This document shows positions 24,560-32,805 of a stretch of 64,000 nucleotides of DNA, in pieces; position 1 is the stretch's first letter; every line of letters begins with the position of its first letter. This stretch comes from an uncultured Prevotellaceae bacterium. GTDB lineage: Bacteria; Bacteroidota; Bacteroidia; Bacteroidales; Bacteroidaceae. Both the position numbers and the translations under genes were made by a program. The stretch is from NCBI GenBank assembly GCA_902762565.1, contig CACWOS010000005.1:19996-83995 (forward strand), written 5' to 3'. The notes under the pieces were generated by a model that saw nothing but the letters and a program-made list of their open reading frames with translations, did not search any database and had not been told where the DNA came from.

Positions 24560-25817
24560 AGTTGATGTCCTGCTCGGTTTGCAGTGGGGCGACGAAGGAA
24601 AAGGTAAGGTGGTCGACGTGCTGACCCCGCAGTATGATGTGATAGCCCGTTTCCAGGGTGGTCCGAACGCTGGTCATACGCTTGAGTTCGAGGGCCAGAA
24701 GTATGTGTTGCGCTCTATTCCCTCTGGTATCTTCCAAGGGGGAAAGGTCAACATCATCGGTAATGGTGTAGTGTTGGCTCCCGATCTGTTTATGGACGAG
24801 GCTAAGGCGCTGGAGGCCAGTGGTCATGCACTGAAGGAGCGTCTGCATATCTCTAAGAAGGCTCACCTCATCATGCCAACCCATCGCGTGCTCGATGCAG
24901 CCTACGAGGCTCAGAAAGGTAAGAACAAGGTTGGTACGACGGGTAAGGGCATTGGTCCGACATATACTGACAAGGTATCGCGCAATGGTCTTCGCGTGGG
25001 CGATATCCTCGATGGTTTCGAGGAGAAGTATGCTGCTGCCAAGGCCCGTCATGAGGCTATTCTGAAATCGCTGAACTTCGAGTACAACATTGACGAAGTA
25101 GAGAAGAAGTGGCTCGAGGGTGTGGAATATCTGCGCCAGTTCCCCATTGTCGACAGCGAGCACGAAATCAACAACGTGCTGCGCTCAGGCAAGAGCATCC
25201 TCTGCGAGGGCGCTCAGGGTACGATGTTGGATGTTGACTTCGGTAGCTATCCTTTCGTGACTTCTTCGAACACTATCTGTGCTGGTGCCTGCACGGGTCT
25301 GGGCATTGGTCCCAACAAGATTGGCGAGGTGTTTGGCATCATGAAGGCTTACTGCACACGTGTTGGTGCAGGCCCATTCCCCACAGAGCTCTTTGACGAG
25401 ACAGGTAAGAAGATTCGTGACTTGGGTCACGAGTATGGTGCTGTCACGGGTCGTGAGCGTCGTTGTGGTTGGATTGACCTCGTGGCTCTGCGTTACTCGA
25501 TTATGGTGAATGGCGTCACGCAGCTCATCATGATGAAGAGCGACGTACTCGATGACTTCCCCACCATCAAGGCTTGTACAGCTTATAAGGTAAACGGTGT
25601 CGAGACGCGCGACTTCCCATACGACATCGAGAAGGGTATCGAACCCATCTACGAGGAACTGCCTGGTTGGCAGACGGATATGACGAAGTTTACTAGCGAA
25701 GACCAGTTCCCTAAGGCCTTCAAGGATTACATCGCATTCCTCGAAAAAGAACTCGAAACCCCAATTAAGATTATCAGCATCGGTCCTGACCGTGCTCAAA
25801 CAATTGTGCGTAAGTAA
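24546..25817 (+). CDS. purA: adenylosuccinate synthetase
   Basis: 423 residues, full length. Joins IMP and aspartate using GTP in AMP synthesis. Motifs: GLQWGDEGKGKVVD at the N-terminus (GTP loop and catalytic Asp), NAGHT, GTTGKGIGPTYTDKVSRNGLR, QGTMLDVDFGSYPFVTSS, VTGRERRCGW and the terminal ISIGPDRAQTI. It overlaps the fur-like gene by 14 bp and is followed by a very strong palindrome before hisS. Confidence 0.97.
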   Translation: MNQGKVDVLLGLQWGDEGKGKVVDVLTPQYDVIARFQGGPNAGHTLEFEGQKYVLRSIPSGIFQGGKVNIIGNGVVLAPDLFMDEAKALEASGHALKERLHISKKAHLIMPTHRVLDAAYEAQKGKNKVGTTGKGIGPTYTDKVSRNGLRVGDILDGFEEKYAAAKARHEAILKSLNFEYNIDEVEKKWLEGVEYLRQFPIVDSEHEINNVLRSGKSILCEGAQGTMLDVDFGSYPFVTSSNTICAGACTGLGIGPNKIGEVFGIMKAYCTRVGAGPFPTELFDETGKKIRDLGHEYGAVTGRERRCGWIDLVALRYSIMVNGVTQLIMMKSDVLDDFPTIKACTAYKVNGVETRDFPYDIEKGIEPIYEELPGWQTDMTKFTSEDQFPKAFKDYIAFLEKELETPIKIISIGPDRAQTIVRK

Positions 25818-25823
25818 TTTATA

Positions 25824-25884
25824 GCAGCGGACGCCAGCGGACTAACACGGAAAAAATCCGTAAAAGTCCGCTGTTGTCCGCTGC
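25824..25884. repeat. 28-bp palindrome built of CAGCGGAC words, between purA and hisS
   Basis: Left arm 25824-25851 and right arm 25857-25884 match at 23 of 28 positions, with a 5-nt loop. Each arm has two GCGGAC words and an ACGGA. The hairpin would be very stable, and it ends 14 bp before the hisS start. It could stop purA transcription or mask hisS initiation; its layout parallels the palindrome at 8544-8616 and the flanks of the GxxExxY cassette. Confidence 0.8.
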
Positions 25885-25898
25885 AAAAAAGATATAAA

Positions 25899-27251
25899 AT
25901 GAACAAGCCAAGTATTCCTAAAGGAACGCGCGACTTTGGCCCTGTTGAGATGGCCAAGCGCAACTATATCTTTAACACCATCCGCTCCGTTTACGAGCTC
26001 TATGGCTTCCAGCAGATTGAGACACCCGCTCAGGAGACGCTGGCAACGCTGATGGGCAAGTATGGCGAGGAGGGTGACAAATTGCTTTTCAAGATTCTGA
26101 ACTCTGGCGACTACCTCAATAAGATTGACGACCAGGAACTGACCGAGCGCAACACGCTTCGTCTGGCTTCGAAAATCTGCGAAAAAGGTCTGCGCTACGA
26201 CCTCACCGTACCTTTTGCCCGCTACGTGGTGATGCACCGCGAGGAGTTGCAGTTACCCTTCAAACGCTATCAGGTACAGCCCGTGTGGCGTGCCGATCGT
26301 CCGCAGAAGGGCCGCTATCGTGAGTTCTATCAGTTCGATGGCGACGTCGTTGGCTCTGATTCGCTGCTCAACGAGGTAGAGTTGATGCAGATTGTGGACA
26401 CTGTGTTTACGCGTTTTGGCGTCCGTGTGCAGATCAAGATCAACAACCGCAAAATCCTCACGGGTATTGCTGAAGTCATTGGTGCTGCCGATAAGATTGT
26501 GGACATCACCGTAGCTATCGACAAACTCGATAAGATTGGCATTGACAACGTCAATCAAGAACTGCGCGAGGACGGGCTTAGCGAGGAGCAGATTCAGAAA
26601 CTTCAGCCTATCATCATGCTCGAAGGCACTAACGAGGAGAAACTGAACACCATCGCTGAAGTCTTGAAAGACAGCGAGACAGGCCTGAAAGGTGTTGAGG
26701 AATCTCGCTACATCCTCAGTTTCTTGACCTCTCTGAAGAATGAGATTCAGCTCGATCTCACCTTGGCTCGTGGCCTGAGCTACTATACGGGTGCCATTTT
26801 CGAGGTAAAGGCTCTCGACACGCCTATGGGCTCTATCTCTGGCGGTGGTCGTTACGACAACCTCACGGGTATCTTTGGCATGCCTGGTCTCTCTGGTGTG
26901 GGCATTTCGTTTGGTGTCGACCGCATCTACGACGTGCTGAATGCTCTCGACCTCTATCCCAAGGATTCGCTCCAGACCACACAGGTGCTGTTCATCAATT
27001 TTGGCGAGAAGGAGACGGCCTATTGCCTGCCAATTATAAATAAGGTACGCGCGCAAGGTATCCGAGCCGAGATCTATCCTGACAGTGCCAAGATGAAGAA
27101 GCAGATGTCGTATGCTAACGCTAAACAGATTCCGTTTGTGGCCCTTGCTGGCGAGAACGAGATGCAGGCGAGCAAGATTACGCTGAAGAATATGGAGACG
27201 GGCGACCAGCAGATGCTGTCGCCAGAGGAGCTCATTGCAAAACTGTCGTGA
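25899..27251 (+). CDS. hisS: histidyl-tRNA synthetase
   Basis: 450 residues. Class II aminoacyl-tRNA synthetase attaching histidine to tRNA-His. Visible: [15 protein letters not shown] at the start, motif 2 ([27 protein letters not shown] region), the His-binding loops [14 protein letters not shown] and SGGGRYDNL, motif 3 [12 protein letters not shown], and the anticodon-binding domain at the C-terminus (VLFINFG ... [10 protein letters not shown]). No promoter is seen between the upstream palindrome and the ATG, so it may be read through from purA. Confidence 0.97.
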   Translation: MNKPSIPKGTRDFGPVEMAKRNYIFNTIRSVYELYGFQQIETPAQETLATLMGKYGEEGDKLLFKILNSGDYLNKIDDQELTERNTLRLASKICEKGLRYDLTVPFARYVVMHREELQLPFKRYQVQPVWRADRPQKGRYREFYQFDGDVVGSDSLLNEVELMQIVDTVFTRFGVRVQIKINNRKILTGIAEVIGAADKIVDITVAIDKLDKIGIDNVNQELREDGLSEEQIQKLQPIIMLEGTNEEKLNTIAEVLKDSETGLKGVEESRYILSFLTSLKNEIQLDLTLARGLSYYTGAIFEVKALDTPMGSISGGGRYDNLTGIFGMPGLSGVGISFGVDRIYDVLNALDLYPKDSLQTTQVLFINFGEKETAYCLPIINKVRAQGIRAEIYPDSAKMKKQMSYANAKQIPFVALAGENEMQASKITLKNMETGDQQMLSPEELIAKLS

Positions 27252-27297
27252 TAACGGTATAACGTAATAACGAAATAAAAAACAAACAAAACAAACT

Positions 27298-28182
27298 ATG
27301 AAGAAACTATTGATAGCAGCGGTGACGTTGCTCATATTGACAGCTGCCACACCAGTTAAGAAGACCACCATCTTCGTGATTGGCGATTCGACGGCAGCCA
27401 ACAAGGATCTGTCGAAGGGTAAGACGGAGCGTGGCTGGGCCCAGATGTTGCAGATGTATTTCGACTCGACGATGATTCGTGTTAACAATCATGCTGTCAA
27501 CGGACGTTCGTCGAAGTCGTTTATCAACGAGGGCCGCTGGGATAGGGTGGTGAGCCTGATTAAGCCAGGCGATTACGTCATCATCCAGTTTGGACACAAC
27601 GATGAGAAGCCCAAGGCCGATCGCCATACAGATCCAGGTTCGACGTTCGACTACAATCTGGCGAAGTTTGTGCGTGAGACGCGCGAACGGGGCGGCATTC
27701 CCGTGCTGATGAACTGTGTGGTGCGTCGCAATTTCTTCGTGACTGCACCTGAGAACGATGACGACGAGAAGCTGCGTACGCAGACCTTCAAGGATGGTGT
27801 GAAGATGGTGGAGGGTGACTCGCTCATCGACACCCACGGACTCTATCGTGTGGCACCTCGTGACGTTGCCCAGCGCATGAACTGCTATTTTGTGGATGCT
27901 AATAAGATTACCCACGACCTTGAGCAAGGCTTGGGTACGGAGGCCTCGAAGAAGCTGCACATGTGGTATCGTCCAGGCGAAGAACCAACTGAACCGCAGG
28001 GCAAGCAGGACAATACGCACTATAATATTCATGGTGCCACCGTTGTTGCAGGTCTGCTGGCTGATGCGCTGTGCGAGGAAATCCCATTGCTTTCCAAGTA
28101 TCGCGTGAGTACGGAAACAAAGCAGGAAACGGATTCAAAACTCCCCAAAAGCAGTAAAAAGAATACAAAAAAGAAGAAGTGA
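27298..28182 (+). CDS. SGNH-family rhamnogalacturonan acetylesterase-like protein
   Basis: 294 residues. Signal peptide about 1-18. SGNH hydrolase blocks: block I GDSTAAN (Ser nucleophile), block II Gly in NGRSSKSF, block III FGHND (Asn), and the catalytic D-X2-H in DNTHYN near residue 240. This is the order found in RhgT/rhamnogalacturonan acetylesterases, which remove acetyl groups from pectin. The C-terminal tail is Lys/Ser-rich. It lies 46 bp after hisS; the gap carries ATAACG-like words and no strong promoter. Pectin as substrate is family inference. Confidence 0.88.
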   Translation: MKKLLIAAVTLLILTAATPVKKTTIFVIGDSTAANKDLSKGKTERGWAQMLQMYFDSTMIRVNNHAVNGRSSKSFINEGRWDRVVSLIKPGDYVIIQFGHNDEKPKADRHTDPGSTFDYNLAKFVRETRERGGIPVLMNCVVRRNFFVTAPENDDDEKLRTQTFKDGVKMVEGDSLIDTHGLYRVAPRDVAQRMNCYFVDANKITHDLEQGLGTEASKKLHMWYRPGEEPTEPQGKQDNTHYNIHGATVVAGLLADALCEEIPLLSKYRVSTETKQETDSKLPKSSKKNTKKKK

Positions 28183-28207
28183 ATCGCATGATTCGCTTCT
28201 TTTTTAT
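28176..28207 (+). terminator. terminator after the acetylesterase gene
   Basis: Stem GAAGTGAATC/GATTCGCTTC (one G-T pair, loop GCAT, 28186-28189) followed by a T-rich run. The stem contains the stop codon of the acetylesterase gene. Confidence 0.8.
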
Positions 28208-28267
28208 TTTATGCAAGGCATGCGGAAGTGGAAAAAGTTTAGAAGTAAGAAATATTCTTCAGAAAAG

Positions 28268-28299
28268 TTTGGTGGATTGGAAAAGAATGCGTATCTTTG
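28268..28299 (+). promoter_or_regulatory. promoter of the rubrerythrin gene
   Basis: TTTG (28268-28271), 20-bp spacer, TATCTTTG (28292-28299), a leader of about 50 nt to the ATG at 28355. Near-consensus, as expected for a highly expressed gene. Confidence 0.75.
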
Positions 28300-28354
28300 T
28301 CGACGAAGATAACTGAAATCTCTTTATTATTAACTAAACAAATACAAAACGACT

Positions 28355-28912
28355 ATGAAGAAAAAGTTCATTTGCGCCGTTTGTGGATATATCTACGAAG
28401 GCGATGCTGCTCCTGAGAAGTGCCCCATCTGTAAGGCTCCTGCCTCAAAGTTCTCTGAGTTGAAGGACGAGGGTGAAACGACCTATGCTACCGTTCATCG
28501 TATTGGCGACGGTAAGCCCGAGGGTGTCAGCGAGGAGATGATTGACGACCTGCGCAACCACTTCAATGGTGAGTGTGGCGAGGTTGGCATGTATCTGGCA
28601 ATGTCTCGTCAGGCTGATCGTGAGGGCTATCCCGAGATTGCTGAGGCTTTCAAGCGCTATGCTTTCGAGGAGGCAGAACACGCATCTAAGTTCGCTGAGC
28701 TGCTGGGAGAGTGCGTGTGGGACACCAAGACCAATCTGGAGAAGCGTGCTGCTGCAGAGGCAGGAGCTTGCGAGGATAAGTTCCGTATCGCAAAGAATGC
28801 TAAGGCTGCTGGTTTCGATGCCATTCACGACACTGTTCACGAAATGGCTAAGGACGAGGCTCGTCATGGTGCTGGCTTCGCAGGACTCTTGAAGCGTTAT
28901 TTTGGCAAGTAA
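28355..28912 (+). CDS. rbr: reverse rubrerythrin (peroxide reductase)
   Basis: 185 residues. Unusually ordered rubrerythrin with the rubredoxin domain first: C7, C10, C23 and C26 bind one iron. A four-helix ferritin-like diiron domain follows (about 60-185) with Glu ligands in [18 protein letters not shown] and DEARHGAG. Reduces hydrogen peroxide to water and protects anaerobes from oxidative damage. Strong own promoter. Confidence 0.95.
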   Translation: MKKKFICAVCGYIYEGDAAPEKCPICKAPASKFSELKDEGETTYATVHRIGDGKPEGVSEEMIDDLRNHFNGECGEVGMYLAMSRQADREGYPEIAEAFKRYAFEEAEHASKFAELLGECVWDTKTNLEKRAAAEAGACEDKFRIAKNAKAAGFDAIHDTVHEMAKDEARHGAGFAGLLKRYFGK

Positions 28913-28949
28913 GGCAATAAAACAGAAGAAAAGCCGTTTTATCTTTAGT

Positions 28950-30257
28950 ATGATAAGACGGCTATTCTTTTTTATATGTATCTGTGCGGTACTGTTGACG
29001 GCTTGTAAGGACGACGATACGTTCTCGACGAATCGCAGCAACGTGCTTAGCTTCTCTGTAGATACGGTGAAGATAGACACGTTGTTCTCGACCGTGCCTT
29101 CAGCGACGTACGGCTTCTGGGTGCACAATCATTCAGGCGACGGCATCCGTATTGCGACAGCCCGCTTGGAGCGCGGTGGACAGTCTGGATTCCGCGTCAA
29201 TGTGGACGGCACATATTTGGACCCCGTTGGCCATGATTTCGAGGTTCGTAAGGGCGACAGCCTGTTGGTGTTTGTCGAGGTGACCACTCATGAGAACGGA
29301 ATGGATGGGCCGCAATTAGTCGAGGACAACTTGTTGTTTACTCTTGAGAGTGGCGTGGTGCAGAAGATGAATCTCAGAACGTGGAGTTGGGACGCTGAGA
29401 AGATTTCTTCCCTCCGCATTAATGCAGACACCACTATCGAGTCGTCGCGTCCTATCATAGTATACGATAGCATTACTGTGGCTGCAGGTGCCACGCTGAC
29501 ACTACGCAGCACGGAGCTCTACTTTCACGATGGCGCACATCTTACGGTTCGTGGACGACTGTTGGCAAAGGACTGCTTGCTGCGTGGCGATCGTCTGGAC
29601 CACATGTTCGATTACTTGCCATACGACCGCATAAGCGGACAGTGGCGAGGCATCCGACTGCTGAAGCCATCGCTGGGTAACCAGATGACTAACTGTGAAA
29701 TCCGCAATGCTGAGGACGCCATCCTCTGTGATTCGACGGAGCTGGTGATGACAAACTGCGTGGTTCATAACAACAATGGCTTTGGCGTAGAAGGACGCAA
29801 TTCGGACATCACGATAGACTATTGCCAGATTACTAACTGTCTGGATGACTGCCTTTTGGCTGATGGTGGTATCGTTTCTGTCAATCATTCGACAATAGCG
29901 CAGTTCTATCCTTACTCAGCACAGCGTCGTGCAGCACTTCGCTTCGACACTGGACGACGTGGCATTCTGCTCAACTGTAGCAATACGTTGGTGACTGGCT
30001 ATGAGCCTGATGTCGTCTTTGGAGATCAGAATGATACGACGCTGGCTTACAAATTCATGTTTGAGAACTGCCTGTTGCGCACAGACTCTGTAAAGGCCTC
30101 TGAAAGCATGAAAAACATCATTTGGGAGACGCCAAAGGACTCGATTGAAGGCGAGAAGCATTTTAGGGAAATCGACAATGCTAACTTCTACTACGACTTT
30201 ACCATCGATAGCATCTCGCCAGCATTCTCCCGACATATAGGACGAATCATTGAATGA
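28950..30257 (+). CDS. lipoprotein with right-handed parallel beta-helix
   Basis: 435 residues from the ATG at 28950. The signal peptide ends at a lipobox LLTAC (about residue 19). About 35-165 is a beta-rich N-terminal domain; about 170-390 shows irregular short strands with repeated N/C/D-rich turns (MTNCEIRNAEDAILCD, MTNCVVHNNNGFGVEG, IDYCQITNCLDDCLL), typical of pectate-lyase-like beta-helices. I recall this as a conserved Bacteroidales family of unknown role. The stop overlaps the start of the UvrD gene (ATGA). Confidence 0.8.
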   Translation: MIRRLFFFICICAVLLTACKDDDTFSTNRSNVLSFSVDTVKIDTLFSTVPSATYGFWVHNHSGDGIRIATARLERGGQSGFRVNVDGTYLDPVGHDFEVRKGDSLLVFVEVTTHENGMDGPQLVEDNLLFTLESGVVQKMNLRTWSWDAEKISSLRINADTTIESSRPIIVYDSITVAAGATLTLRSTELYFHDGAHLTVRGRLLAKDCLLRGDRLDHMFDYLPYDRISGQWRGIRLLKPSLGNQMTNCEIRNAEDAILCDSTELVMTNCVVHNNNGFGVEGRNSDITIDYCQITNCLDDCLLADGGIVSVNHSTIAQFYPYSAQRRAALRFDTGRRGILLNCSNTLVTGYEPDVVFGDQNDTTLAYKFMFENCLLRTDSVKASESMKNIIWETPKDSIEGEKHFREIDNANFYYDFTIDSISPAFSRHIGRIIE

Positions 30258-32644
30258 ACAACGATATACTCAATCAATTGAACGATGGTCAGCGCGCTGC
30301 TGTGGAATATTGTGACGGGCCTCAGCTGGTGATAGCTGGTGCTGGTTCTGGCAAGACGCGCGTGCTGACCTATAAGATAGCTTATCTCTTGGAGCAAGGC
30401 TATCAGCCGTGGAATATTCTGGCGCTGACTTTTACCAACAAGGCAGCACGCGAGATGAAGGAACGTATAGGTCGGCTCGTTGGTCAGGAGCGAGCACAAC
30501 GCTTGCAGATGGGAACTTTCCATAGTGTCTTTGCTCGCATATTAAGGGCTGAAGCAGACAAAATAGGCTTCAATAGTAACTTCACCATATACGACCAAGC
30601 CGACTCGCGCTCGTTAGTCAAGAACATCATCAAGGAGATGCAGCTTGACGACAAAGTGTATAAACCCGCCTCAGTGGCTGACCGCATTTCGATGTCCAAG
30701 AACCATTTGCTGATGCCTCGTGCCTATGAGACTAGTTCGTGGGCAGCAGACGATGTGCAGAAAAAACGCCCGCAGGTATCTAATATTTATAATAGGTATG
30801 TGGAGCGATGCCGACAGGCCAATGCGATGGACTTTGACGACTTGTTGGTGCAGACCTATTTGTTGTTCCATCAGCATGAAGACATCCGACAGAAATATGT
30901 CGAAAGGTTCCGATATGTGCTGGTGGACGAGTACCAAGACACGAACTATGCACAGCAGGAAATTGTATTGCAACTGACTCAAGAGCACGGTCGTGTCTGC
31001 GTAGTAGGCGATGATGCACAGAGCATCTATTCGTTCCGTGGTGCCAACATCGATAATATCCTCGACTTCCAACAGAAGTATTCACAGGGCACGCGTCTAT
31101 TCAAGCTAGAGCAGAACTATCGCTCGACACAACTCATTGTTGAGGCTGCAAACTCCTTGATTCTCAAGAATGAACGCCAAATCCGCAAGGATATCTTTAG
31201 CGAGAACGAACAAGGCGAACGTCTGACCCTGAAGCCAGCCTACAGCGACAAGGAGGAGGCCATCATCGTCTGCAATGACATTAAGCGAATCCGTCGGCAG
31301 GAGGGGGGAGAGTATAGCGATTTTGCCATTCTGTATCGCACCAATGCGCAGAGTCGTTCGTTTGAGGAACAGATGCGCAAAGATGGCATACCTTATAGAA
31401 TATATGGGGGCTTGAGTTTTTATCAGCGTAAGGAAATCAAGGACGTCATTGCCTACTTCCGCGTTGTGGCCAATCCGAACGACGAGGAGGCACTGCGTCG
31501 CATCATCAACTATCCTACGCGTGGTATTGGCGACACTACCGTTGCAAAGATTGTTGAGATGGCTAACCTGCATCATGTTTCGCTTTGGACTGTCCTCCAG
31601 CAACCCATCGTTTTCGGACTGTCGCTGGCAAAGGGCACAATGACGAAGCTGGACGCGTTCCGTGCACTCATTGACGGTTGGCGTCAGCGCATTGATCAGG
31701 AGGATGCTTATATCTTGGGGCACGCTATTATCATGGAGAGTGGCATCAGTAAAGAAATCTACTCGTCACAGAATCCAGACGATTTGTCGCGTCAGGAGAA
31801 TCTAGAGGAATTTCTTGGGGGTATGCAGGATTTTGTGGAGAGTCGTCGTGAGGAGGGTATGGAGAACGAGATTCTGTTGCCAGACTTCCTGCAGGAGGTT
31901 GCACTACTTACCGACCTTGACAGCGAGGGCGATGCCGACCAGCCTAAGGTGGCACTTATGACAGTCCATGCCGCCAAAGGTCTTGAATTCCCAACGGTCT
32001 TTGTCGTCGGACTTGAAGAAAACATCTTTCCTTCGCCCATGTGCATTGGTTCGATGCGTGAACTGGAAGAGGAACGGCGCTTGCTCTATGTCGCCATTAC
32101 CCGTGCCGAGAAGCATTGTATACTGACCTGTGCACAAAACCGCTTCCGCTATGGTCGCATGGAATACGACACGCCTTCACGTTTTATTCGCGATATTGAT
32201 CCTTCTTTACTTCGCGTTGAGGGCGACTCGCAATACTCTGGGAATAATTCTCAATACTCCAGGAATAATTCTCAATACTCTAGGAGTAATTCTCAATACT
32301 CCAGGAGTAATTCTCAATACTCCGTAAGTAATTCACGTTATTCTGGAAGTAATTCCCGCCCTGCCTCACGTTTCCAGAATCCACGTCCTGTCGCTACGCA
32401 GTTCGTAGCCGACCCGAAGCCTCGCCTGATGCCTATCCGCCGCGAGGCACCTGCTCCTCAGTCGGTGGCCATTGGAAACATTGGTATCAAGGAGGGTAAC
32501 GTCATCGAACATCAGCGCTTTGGCATTGGTACTGTTATAAAAGTCGAAGGCTCTGGCGAGAACGCCAAAGCCACCGTTGCTTTCAAGAATGCTGGTACTA
32601 AACAGCTACTGCTGAAGTTCGCAAAATATACTATCGTGGGATAA
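30254..32644 (+). CDS. UvrD/PcrA-type superfamily 1A DNA helicase
   Basis: 796 residues. 3'-5' DNA helicase. Motifs in order: Walker A AGAGSGKTRVL (about 29-39), Ia LTFTNKAA, II VDEYQDTN, III GDDAQSIYSFRGA, IV QNYRST, V MTVHAAKGLEFPTVF and VI RRLLYVAITRAE. The C-terminal tail differs from standard PcrA: a run of six 7-residue units (QYSGNNS/QYSRSNS-like) encoded by 21-bp repeats at 32231-32356, then a Tudor-like terminal domain (VIEHQRFGIGTVIKVEG ... KLLLKFA pattern). Overlaps the preceding lipoprotein gene by four bases. Confidence 0.94.
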   Translation: MNNDILNQLNDGQRAAVEYCDGPQLVIAGAGSGKTRVLTYKIAYLLEQGYQPWNILALTFTNKAAREMKERIGRLVGQERAQRLQMGTFHSVFARILRAEADKIGFNSNFTIYDQADSRSLVKNIIKEMQLDDKVYKPASVADRISMSKNHLLMPRAYETSSWAADDVQKKRPQVSNIYNRYVERCRQANAMDFDDLLVQTYLLFHQHEDIRQKYVERFRYVLVDEYQDTNYAQQEIVLQLTQEHGRVCVVGDDAQSIYSFRGANIDNILDFQQKYSQGTRLFKLEQNYRSTQLIVEAANSLILKNERQIRKDIFSENEQGERLTLKPAYSDKEEAIIVCNDIKRIRRQEGGEYSDFAILYRTNAQSRSFEEQMRKDGIPYRIYGGLSFYQRKEIKDVIAYFRVVANPNDEEALRRIINYPTRGIGDTTVAKIVEMANLHHVSLWTVLQQPIVFGLSLAKGTMTKLDAFRALIDGWRQRIDQEDAYILGHAIIMESGISKEIYSSQNPDDLSRQENLEEFLGGMQDFVESRREEGMENEILLPDFLQEVALLTDLDSEGDADQPKVALMTVHAAKGLEFPTVFVVGLEENIFPSPMCIGSMRELEEERRLLYVAITRAEKHCILTCAQNRFRYGRMEYDTPSRFIRDIDPSLLRVEGDSQYSGNNSQYSRNNSQYSRSNSQYSRSNSQYSVSNSRYSGSNSRPASRFQNPRPVATQFVADPKPRLMPIRREAPAPQSVAIGNIGIKEGNVIEHQRFGIGTVIKVEGSGENAKATVAFKNAGTKQLLLKFAKYTIVG
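32231..32356 (+). repeat. 21-bp tandem repeat inside the helicase gene
   Basis: Six in-frame 21-bp units (starts 32231, 32252, 32273, 32294, 32315, 32336) code for seven-residue units of the QYSRSNS type. Units 2-4 are nearly identical at DNA level, so copy number is likely to vary between strains without changing frame. Confidence 0.9.
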
Positions 32645-32671
32645 AGCTAACAACCAATCGCCAACAAGCTA

Positions 32672-32719
32672 TTAAAGTGCTTCGTCATCCGGTCGTTCTG
32701 GAAGACGAGGCACTTTAAC
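32672..32719. terminator. inverted repeat at the 3' ends of convergent genes
   Basis: AAAGTGC-TCGTC (left) and GACGA-GCACTTT (right) pair with one mismatch around a loop of about 20 nt. It lies within the last 16 codons of the 43-residue gene on the minus strand and 28 bp after the helicase stop, so it may terminate both converging transcripts. Confidence 0.45.
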
Positions 32720-32803
32720 GGTCATGTGTTTCTTCTTACGCAGGTAAGCTGCCTTTCGTGCCTCGTATTCCTCGTAGTGGCGCTCTAGAAAATTGTCGGC
32801 CAT
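32672..32803 (-). CDS. 43-residue conserved small basic protein
   Basis: Short frame with an ATG at 32803 and TAA at 32672-32674; it begins MADNFLERHYEEYEARK. It starts 2 bp after the stop of the DUF4270 gene on the same strand, so it is the last gene of that operon. Highly charged: acidic/aromatic helix first, then Lys/Arg (LRKKKHMTVK), then an acidic end. I recall similar 40-60-residue MADNYLE-type proteins in Bacteroides, often misannotated; function unknown. Support: tight spacing, in-frame Bacteroidales-like sequence, unbroken frame. Confidence 0.7.
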   Translation of the reverse strand: MADNFLERHYEEYEARKAAYLRKKKHMTVKVPRLPERPDDEAL

Positions 32804-32805
32804 TA

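Noticed and set aside
26253-27488. 411-codon open frame antisense to hisS
   Set aside because: It lies fully over a conserved gene, has Leu/Val/Arg-rich translation without motifs, and reflects codon bias of the sense gene.
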